28,924 nt of DNA from DATDCV01 sp036524155 (GTDB lineage Bacteria > Verrucomicrobiota > Verrucomicrobiia > Limisphaerales > UBA8199), in NCBI GenBank assembly GCA_036524155.1, contig DATDCV010000205.1, forward strand, positions 1-28,924, read 5' to 3'. A program made the position numbers and the translations under genes. Position 1 is the stretch's first letter; the number at the start of each line of letters is the position of its first letter. The notes below the pieces were generated by a model. That model was not told the origin of the DNA. It did not search any database and was given only the letters and a program-made list of their open reading frames with translations. Below are positions 24,208 through 28,924 of the stretch, one piece after another.

Positions 24208-24345
24208 TTACACCTCCAAGGCCCACTTCAAGCCGTTGCGGCCAGTACTGACGTCCCCGGCCAGGATTACGGCATCCGCCGCAACTTCCGGTGGTGTGAA
24301 GGGCTCAAACTCCAAGTGCAAGTCGCTGAGAATGTGAAAGCGCAT
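24208..24345 (-). pseudogene. 45-residue metallophosphoesterase stub before the kinase-methyltransferase gene
   Basis: Read on the minus strand from the ATG at 24345, it gives MRFHILSDLHLEFEPF, then ADAVILAGDVSTGRNGLKW and a stop at 24208-24210. It parallels the start of the island metallophosphoesterase (4239), including SDLHLEF and LAGDV-TG-NG-KW, but ends after the second metal motif; the GNHE, H and GHxH boxes are missing. Its stop is 4 bp from the start of the kinase-methyltransferase gene. A deletion that joined a metallophosphoesterase gene to the kinase gene would explain it. It lies between RtcA and the kinase gene. Confidence 0.8.
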
Positions 24346-24367
24346 GGAGCAGTCAATCCCCTCCAAC

Positions 24368-25381
24368 TTAGACGCGCCAAACCATCTCGGATTCCTGCTC
24401 CGTGTGGATCGGAATTGTTACGAAGCGCTGGATGACCTCAGCGTTCGTTGTCGTGTGGAGGGAGGGCTTGGTGGTTCGGAACGAACCGCCGCCGGCCAAG
24501 ACCATGGGAATCAGGAGTTGGTCTGCGAGGTACTCGTCAACCGGAACACCTGCTTCGAGCCAGGCTTTCGCGGCTTCGACCGCGGACTTCGCGACTTCCT
24601 CTGCGGGACGGCCACGTTCACCAAAGCCGGTGAATACCTCGGTCACATGCTCGGTCTCGATCGCCAAAACCACGGCGTTTCCAGGTCCGACGGGATATTG
24701 GACCTCCTCGATGGCACATTCGCCTTCACGCCACTTCAGTTCGTCACGAACGACCGCCAGTTCCCTCTGACCCACGTGTTCGGGAAGTTTGGAAACGAGG
24801 ACGCGGGCCTGTCTGCTTCGAATTGAACCGCGTTCGAGTAGATCCAGCCGCGACAGTTTCTTTGAGGGTTCGATGCGGGCATGGAAACGTCCACCACCTG
24901 CGGGGAAAAAGCCGTGGCGGCGCAATTCCAGTTCCACCGACGGTCCCATGCGGTGGATCAGGGGCATGAAGCATCTAGCCAGGAAATCGAACGGTGGCGC
25001 CATCGGGTTGTGCGTTCCGCCTTCCAGAGTCAAGGTGCTGTGGCCGTTGGCGGTTAGCAGAGCCGGAAGGACGGTTTGCAGGACGAGCGTGGCGCTCCCG
25101 GCTGTGCCGACAGCGAATCGATAATTTCCCGGCGTTACTGGCCCGGGTCGAAACTCCAGCGTTTGGGAACTCAAGGCCGCACCTTCCACTTCAGCGCAGC
25201 CGACCGTCTTGGCGGCCTCCACTGCGGTCAAATGCTGCTTCAACAGCCCCGGCTTCTGGCGTTTGGCTCGAATACGCTCCATCCGGAAAGGCTGTCCGGT
25301 GACCAGAGACAGCGCCAAGGATGTGCGCAGTATCTGGCCACCGCCTTCGCCTTGTGAGCCGTCAATGCTGATCATGCTCAT
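24368..25381 (-). CDS. rtcA: RNA 3'-terminal phosphate cyclase
   Basis: 337 residues, the usual RtcA length. It has IDGSQGEGGGQILRTSLAL at the start, GTAGSATLVLQTVLPALL, GGTHNPMAPPFDFL, RRHGFFPAGGGRF and the active-site region KPSLHTTTNAEV with H309, the position of the nucleophile His that carries AMP in the E. coli enzyme. RtcA turns a 3'-phosphate into a 2',3'-cyclic phosphate, which can feed the RtcB ligase. A second start at 25375 is possible. It sits on the minus strand after RtcB, separated from it by the GxxExxY cassette. Confidence 0.92.
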   Translation of the reverse strand: MSMISIDGSQGEGGGQILRTSLALSLVTGQPFRMERIRAKRQKPGLLKQHLTAVEAAKTVGCAEVEGAALSSQTLEFRPGPVTPGNYRFAVGTAGSATLVLQTVLPALLTANGHSTLTLEGGTHNPMAPPFDFLARCFMPLIHRMGPSVELELRRHGFFPAGGGRFHARIEPSKKLSRLDLLERGSIRSRQARVLVSKLPEHVGQRELAVVRDELKWREGECAIEEVQYPVGPGNAVVLAIETEHVTEVFTGFGERGRPAEEVAKSAVEAAKAWLEAGVPVDEYLADQLLIPMVLAGGGSFRTTKPSLHTTTNAEVIQRFVTIPIHTEQESEMVWRV

Positions 25382-25409
25382 AAATCAAACCGCAAAGAAC
25401 AAAATATGT

Positions 25410-25437
25410 AACCACAAAGAGCGCAAAGATCGCAGAG
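25410..25437 (-). repeat. Inverted copy of the GxxExxY-flanking repeat
   Basis: This 28-bp segment (AACCACAAAGAGCGCAAAGA at its start) is the reverse complement, at 23 of 28 positions, of the copy at 25916-25943. It lies between rtcA and the direct copy that ends the GxxExxY gene, about 50 bp from the latter. Confidence 0.65.
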
Positions 25438-25486
25438 AGTCGAAAACCGCGAGCATGCGGCGAAGCGAGTTCATTTCTTGCTCTTT

Positions 25487-25514
25487 CTTTGTGTTCTCTG
25501 CGTTCTATGTGGTT
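25487..25514 (+). repeat. Direct repeat copy A of the GxxExxY cassette
   Basis: CTTTGTGTTCTCTGCGTTCT followed by ATGTGGTT. It matches copy B at 26 of 28 positions. It overlaps the 3' end of the GxxExxY gene (stop at 25505-25507), so the repeat supplies its last codons. Confidence 0.75.
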
Positions 25515-25906
25515 TCCGTGGTCGGCTGTCTATTTTCGCCCCAGATGAACTTGCGCATCTCGAATTTGTAGGAACCAAAGTTGATGAGCAGGCCATGCTG
25601 AATACGAGCCGACTTCAAATATCCCAGGACTTGGGCCTCGTGTTCCGGCGCGAGACTTTTGGCCGCCTTTAGTTCTACGATGAGGGCGCCCTCCACCAGC
25701 AAATCCGCCAAGTAATCACCGATCATTGTCCCATCCTCGTCGAAAACCTGAATGGGATGCTGTTGTTTCACCTCTAGCCCCGCCTTCCGCAGGCGATGCA
25801 CCAATGCGTTCTCATACACCTTTTCCAAATGGCCATGCGCGTGATAAACGTGGATGTCATAGGCAGTCTGCCGAACTTTATCGCTAAGCGCTTTGACGTC
25901 TTTCAT
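25505..25906 (-). CDS. GxxExxY protein
   Basis: 133 residues. The family-naming motif is HGHLEKVYENALVHRLRKAG (G-H-L-E-K-V-Y), followed by DYLADLLVEGALIVELKAAK, APEHEAQVLGYLKSA and HGLLINFGS, a nuclease-like restriction-endonuclease-fold pattern (D...ExK: D and VELKA). Proteins of this family are found in many copies in some environmental bacteria, and the function is unknown. The gene lies between rtcB and rtcA and is bounded by near-identical direct repeats, which makes it look like an inserted cassette. It ends in TTETT encoded by the repeat. Confidence 0.85.
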   Translation of the reverse strand: MKDVKALSDKVRQTAYDIHVYHAHGHLEKVYENALVHRLRKAGLEVKQQHPIQVFDEDGTMIGDYLADLLVEGALIVELKAAKSLAPEHEAQVLGYLKSARIQHGLLINFGSYKFEMRKFIWGENRQPTTETT

Positions 25907-25915
25907 TGCTTGTGT

Positions 25916-25943
25916 CTTTGTGTTCTTTGCGTTCTCTGTGGTT
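25916..25943 (+). repeat. Direct repeat copy B of the GxxExxY cassette
   Basis: CTTTGTGTTCTTTGCGTTCT followed by CTGTGGTT, directly between the GxxExxY start (25906) and the rtcB stop codon (25942-25944), overlapping the latter. With copy A it brackets the cassette. Confidence 0.75.
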
Positions 25944-27336
25944 AATCTTCGGGCCTTTCTCCTGAAGGGGCCATCTTCACCAGCTTGGGATCGAACTGGC
26001 CCAGGATGGTCACGAGGTCTTTCTGGGCAGCCATGACCTCGTGAATGTTCTTATAGACCATCGGCACCTCGTCCAGGCCCGCCGAGATCAGCGTTACGCC
26101 CTTTTCTCGAAGGAACGCGTTCACCTTCTTCCAGTCGAAGGTCTTGGTGGCCTGCGTGCGACTCATGACACGGCCAGCGCCATGGGAGGCAGAGTTCAAG
26201 GACTCCGGGTTGCCTTTGCCGCTGACGACAAAGCCTGGCGAAGCCATCGAGCCCGGGATGATGCCGAGCACACCCGCGCCGGCCGGAGTAGCACCTTTGC
26301 GGTGAACAATGACTTCCTTTTCCACGCCGTCGATCACGTGCCTTTCTTTCCACGCGAAGTTGTGGTGGTTCTCCAGGTCGAGCAGGACCTCCGCGCCGAG
26401 ATTCGCCGCCACGTGCTTGTGAATGAGCGCGTGATTGGCAGCAGCATAACGGCCCATCAATTCCATCGCCTTCCAGTATTCCTGGCCTTCCTGGGAATCC
26501 AAAGACAACCAGGCCAGGCGCTTCAACTCGCTCGGCAGGTCCGGGAACTGGCTAAAAGCCAGTTTGCTGTAATGATCGCATACGGCGGCACCGGTTCCGC
26601 GGCTGCCGCTGTGCGACAACAAAGCCAGGTAAGTGCCCGCCTCCAAACCATGGATTTGGCCATGCGAAGTGAAGAAGCCGAACTCCACGAAATGGTTGCC
26701 GCTGCCGCTGGTGCCCAGTTGCGACCAGGCACGGTCCTTGTTCTGTTTCGTGATCGAGCTCACCTCCCAATCCGCATCCATCACCTCATGGCTGCGGCGG
26801 TTCTGGAATTTGGCGCCAATGCCAAACCGGGTTTCTGCTTCTATCGCCCGGGTAAGGCGTTCGGGATGCCGTTCCAGTTCGCGGACCGGGACATCGAGCA
26901 CGGTCATCTTCATGCGGCAGGCGATATCGACCCCAACGGCATATGGAATGACCGTGTTCTCAGTGGCCAGCACTCCGCCAATTGGCAACCCGTAGCCCAC
27001 GTGAGCGTCAGGCATGAGGGCGCCAGCTACTGCCACGGGCAGCAGACAGGCTTTCTCCATCTGCATCACGGCCTCGTGTTCCAGGCCTTCGCCCCACTGG
27101 CGGTATTTCACTGGTTCAACTCGAGGCGGAGGTGGCGCATTCATAATGGCCTTGGCCAGTTCCTTGCGCAGCGGATCCTCTGCGAAGAGCACCGGATTGG
27201 CCACGATGGCTTTCAATTCCTCCTCCAGCTTGGTTTTGTCGCCACCGCTGAGGATGAACTGCGAAACAAAATCGGTCGCCCGCCGGGTGGCCTCACCCAG
27301 AGGGATTCCGAGACGAATAAAATCTTTAGTGTTCAT
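25942..27336 (-). CDS. rtcB: RNA-splicing ligase RtcB
   Basis: 464 residues from the ATG at 27336 (GGATC-like sequence upstream; the frame continues twelve codons further). All RtcB metal and guanylylation motifs are present: MPDAHVGYGLPIGGV (D110, H112), VGVDIACRM (D137, C140), GSGNHFVEF (H215), LSHSGSRG (H242), GSMASPGFVV, and SASHGAGRVMSR with H385 as the GMP-carrying His. RtcB joins a 2',3'-cyclic-phosphate or 3'-phosphate end to a 5'-OH end using GTP and Mn2+. No archease gene is seen. The terminal stop lies in a repeat shared with the GxxExxY cassette, so the tail may have been altered by insertion. Confidence 0.93.
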   Translation of the reverse strand: MNTKDFIRLGIPLGEATRRATDFVSQFILSGGDKTKLEEELKAIVANPVLFAEDPLRKELAKAIMNAPPPPRVEPVKYRQWGEGLEHEAVMQMEKACLLPVAVAGALMPDAHVGYGLPIGGVLATENTVIPYAVGVDIACRMKMTVLDVPVRELERHPERLTRAIEAETRFGIGAKFQNRRSHEVMDADWEVSSITKQNKDRAWSQLGTSGSGNHFVEFGFFTSHGQIHGLEAGTYLALLSHSGSRGTGAAVCDHYSKLAFSQFPDLPSELKRLAWLSLDSQEGQEYWKAMELMGRYAAANHALIHKHVAANLGAEVLLDLENHHNFAWKERHVIDGVEKEVIVHRKGATPAGAGVLGIIPGSMASPGFVVSGKGNPESLNSASHGAGRVMSRTQATKTFDWKKVNAFLREKGVTLISAGLDEVPMVYKNIHEVMAAQKDLVTILGQFDPKLVKMAPSGERPED

Positions 27337-27420
27337 GACCAATTTGATCCTGCTCTCTGCTGTCGCTGCCACTGATAAGCTATTCCAACTGTCCGACGTC
27401 GGCGATCACTGTTGTGGTTG

Positions 27421-27454
27421 AGAAAAGGAGGGCGTCCGTTTCCCGAGCGCCCCC
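27421..27454 (-). terminator. Hairpin with T-run after the SEC-C gene
   Basis: On the minus strand GGGGGCG (27454-27448) pairs with CGCCCTC (27434-27428, one G-T pair), with a 13-nt loop, followed by CTTTTCT. It lies between the SEC-C gene and rtcB and would separate their transcripts. Confidence 0.6.
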
Positions 27455-27470
27455 TCGATGCAACTACTCT

Positions 27471-27693
27471 CTAAAAGAAATGGTTCCTTAAAGACCCATC
27501 AAAGCTCCCGGAATGCAGGCAACAGTTCTTGAAACCGGCGTCCTGACCCGCATGGGCAAAGATCCCTGCGGCCTAGCTTTTCGAGGAGCTCTTTGCCCCC
27601 ATGCACGATTCGATGTCCTTTGCCTACTCTGGTTTCAGACGGGAATCCCTTCCGGCGCTTGCTCGTGCGTTCGTAGAAAGGGTGAATCTTCAT
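27471..27693 (-). pseudogene. SEC-C motif mini-protein disrupted by a 1-bp frameshift
   Basis: The frame starts at the ATG at 27693 and reads MKIHPFYERTSKRRKGFPSE, then HGGKELLEKLGRRDLCPCGSGRRF, the start of a SEC-C zinc motif whose last half should be KNCC or similar. In frame it goes on as QELLPAFREL and stops at 27499. Dropping one base (the G at 27531) gives RRFKNCCLHSG and continues to a TAG at 27471-27473, restoring the CC ligands. So an insertion of one base, or a sequencing error, splits the gene. SEC-C motifs bind zinc in SecA-like and many small proteins. Upstream neighbour: the HNH endonuclease. Confidence 0.75.
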
Positions 27694-27743
27694 AATTTTG
27701 GATGTGTGCCATACAGCCTCCAGTTTGGATGGTTGTTGTTAAG

Positions 27744-27774
27744 AGCCGGTGACGCGTTGATCGCGCCACCGGCT
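27744..27774 (-). terminator. Strong hairpin terminator after the HNH gene
   Basis: AGCCGGTG (27744-27751) pairs perfectly with CACCGGCT (27767-27774). Inside, after one A-C mismatch, CGCG (27753-27756) pairs with CGCG (27762-27765) around a 5-nt loop. On the minus strand it lies 7 bp past the HNH stop. The T-run is poor (CTCTTAAC). Confidence 0.7.
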
Positions 27775-27781
27775 TGAGTCT

Positions 27782-28363
27782 TCAGGTGAGGAACAGCTTC
27801 CAATCCTCGACCTCGCTCGTGTTCCGGATGAGTGCCGAAACTGGCAACTCCTTCGGAGCCCGCGGAACCGAGAGCAGCTTCAGGCCGGCCTCGTGCGGGA
27901 GGCGGTCTGCCTTCTTCTGGTTCACTTCCTTAGCCGACCAGACCAGGTTCTCCCAGGCGTCCTTGCCGCCGCGCGAGCGGGGCACGACGTGGTCCAGGCT
28001 GCCCTCATCCGGGCGAAGCATACGACCGGTGTACTGGCAGCGGTTGCCGTCGCGCTCACGAATGGTTCGGGCGCAGAGCTTCGGGCGCTTCTTCGGCACC
28101 TTGGCGTAGTTCACTGCCACGATGACGGTCGGCACGCGAATCTCACCACGCACGGTGTGGACGGACTCGTCTTGCTCGCGGATCGGGAGCGTGATCCACT
28201 CTTCCCAAGTGACTGGGCGGATGTGGTCCTCGCCCTCGATCTCGAGGCCGGTAGCCACGCTGGTGGCCATCATGCAGAACGCCTCCTGCGGCGTGCGCAC
28301 GTTGATGGCCTGCCAGTTCCGGTTCAGGACCAACACGGTTGCTTTGGTCAATATGTTGCTCAT
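27782..28363 (-). CDS. HNH endonuclease
   Basis: 193 residues. The HNH core is SLDHVVPRSRGGKDAWENLV (122-141), with H125 and N139, followed by AKEVNQKKADR. The long N-terminal part (VLVLNRNWQAINVRTPQEAF, 11-30) is the usual arm of the stand-alone HNH_5 proteins, which are widespread chromosomal genes with no proven substrate. Only one Cys (C109) stands where some homologues have a CxxC pair. It ends just before a strong hairpin and is divergent from the antitoxin gene (starts 96 bp apart). Confidence 0.85.
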   Translation of the reverse strand: MSNILTKATVLVLNRNWQAINVRTPQEAFCMMATSVATGLEIEGEDHIRPVTWEEWITLPIREQDESVHTVRGEIRVPTVIVAVNYAKVPKKRPKLCARTIRERDGNRCQYTGRMLRPDEGSLDHVVPRSRGGKDAWENLVWSAKEVNQKKADRLPHEAGLKLLSVPRAPKELPVSALIRNTSEVEDWKLFLT

Positions 28364-28424
28364 TCAAATCTGTCGTTTCGCAGAGGTGTTTGTTCTTTGT
28401 TGAAAACTGTCCTGATTGCGGAGG

Positions 28425-28453
28425 TTGACGGTGACACCATTTTGGTGTCTATT
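28425..28453 (+). promoter_or_regulatory. Promoter with palindromic operator for the Phd/VapC pair
   Basis: A perfect palindrome GACACCA-TTT-TGGTGTC occupies 28433-28449. It lies between a -35-like TTGACG (28425-28430) and a -10-like TCTATT (28448-28453) spaced 17 bp. Phd-type antitoxins repress their own promoters through such palindromes. The start codon at 28460 would be almost at the predicted transcript start. Confidence 0.6.
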
Positions 28454-28459
28454 GTGACT

Positions 28460-28720
28460 ATGACGTCTATCACGTCCAAAGAATTACACGAGCAGACAGG
28501 CGCATTGTTGGACCGGGTGAAACAAGGGCAGCGCTTCCGGGTGTTGCGGGGAGGGGAAGCTGACGCTTTGTTAGTCCCTGCCAATGAGCAGGTGGACCCG
28601 ACTTGGGATGAACTTATGGCGGATGTGCGAAAAGCGCGGGCGCAAGGCCATTCGTGCCAACCAAACCCCATCTTGGCGGAAAGAAGGAAGCGTCATTATG
28701 CCACTCGTCTACGCCGATAG
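28460..28720 (+). CDS. Phd/YefM-type antitoxin
   Basis: 86 residues from the ATG at 28460; a GTG at 28454 is a possible alternative start. TSITSKELHEQTGALLDRVK and GQRFRVLRGGEADALLVP form the N-terminal DNA-binding dimer fold of the Phd/YefM family, and the C-terminal helix ILAERRKRHYATRLRR is the expected toxin-binding tail. The stop overlaps the PIN toxin start by 22 bp, typical of coupled antitoxin-toxin pairs. The upstream palindrome suggests autoregulation. Confidence 0.85.
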   Translation: MTSITSKELHEQTGALLDRVKQGQRFRVLRGGEADALLVPANEQVDPTWDELMADVRKARAQGHSCQPNPILAERRKRHYATRLRR

Positions 28721-28924
28721 CTCCGTATTGTTCGCGTGGTTTCACCCACGTGATGAGTTTTCAGCTGCGGTGGACGCCGCTGTGCAGAAGCATTCTCCAG
28801 ATTTCGTTTACTGGTCATTTCTCCGGTTTGAGTTGCGCCACAACCTCCGGCTGACACGTGTCGATTCCCACGGCGAAGTTGCTTGGCGCGCCTTAAGGGC
28901 GGCTGAGAAGACAACATCACGCCT
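28699..28924 (+). CDS. VapC-like PIN-domain toxin (3' end outside window)
   Basis: 75 residues are visible from the ATG at 28699, and the frame is open to the window end. It begins MPLVYADSSVLFAWF, with D7 as the first metal-binding Asp of PIN nucleases, and has FLRFELRHNLR with the expected Glu in the second helix position. PIN toxins of this kind cut RNA (often tRNA or rRNA) and are held by the Phd-type partner. The remaining acidic residues would be in the missing part. It overlaps the antitoxin gene by 22 bp. Confidence 0.85.

Noticed and set aside
26041..27375. 444-residue plus-strand open frame
   Set aside because: Antisense to rtcB, whose motifs are unambiguous; shadow frame.

Overview
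The window (about 57% GC by eye) looks like soil- or freshwater-type Verrucomicrobiota DNA, perhaps Pedosphaera-like. The lineage call is only moderately secure. It rests on a SEC-C mini-protein with the HPFYERTSKRRKGFPS signature, a GxxExxY gene framed by CTTTGTGTTCT-type repeats, and the general gene style. No rRNA or other marker gene is present.

Positions 1-19301 form most of an integrated genomic island. At the left are a cut-off tyrosine integrase, two related tyrosine recombinases (the second degenerate), a small excisionase-like HTH protein and a metallophosphoesterase, all on the plus strand. At the right edge is a 3'-terminal piece of a tRNA-Arg(TCG) gene (19257-19301) in plus orientation. 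That is what an attR left by integration into a tRNA gene looks like; the intact tRNA should lie to the left, outside the window. The island body (18712 to 5147) is almost entirely on the minus strand. In transcription order it holds a Zn-finger-like protein, a 65-residue resolvase remnant, a serine recombinase overlapping a ParB-like gene that overlaps a RepB-like gene, an AbiE-type toxin-antitoxin pair with a 13-bp inverted repeat at its start, a trypsin-like protease, and a complete Wadjet operon jetA-jetB-jetC-jetD with 4-nt overlaps at all three junctions. A divergent XRE-type HTH gene lies just upstream of the Zn-finger gene.

From 19302 on, the DNA reads as host chromosome. It holds a Zn-ribbon HTH regulator followed by an MJ1316/DUF504-type RNA-repair domain protein, several single-domain metabolic genes (flavodoxin-like oxidoreductase, TfoX-like, VOC/PhnB-like, ArsC-like, RibD-C/DHFR-like), and a minus-strand RNA-repair group: RtcB, an inserted GxxExxY cassette, RtcA, a 45-residue metallophosphoesterase stub, and a fusion of a polynucleotide-kinase-like P-loop domain to a methyltransferase. 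A frameshifted SEC-C gene, an HNH endonuclease with a strong terminator, and a Phd/VapC-type pair cut off by the window end complete it.

The best candidates for something undescribed are the coupled serine recombinase/ParB/RepB module with its Zn-finger and HTH neighbours, the protease joined to Wadjet, and the kinase-methyltransferase fusion beside RtcA/RtcB and an MJ1316-domain protein. All functions are read from sequence motifs; no database search was possible.
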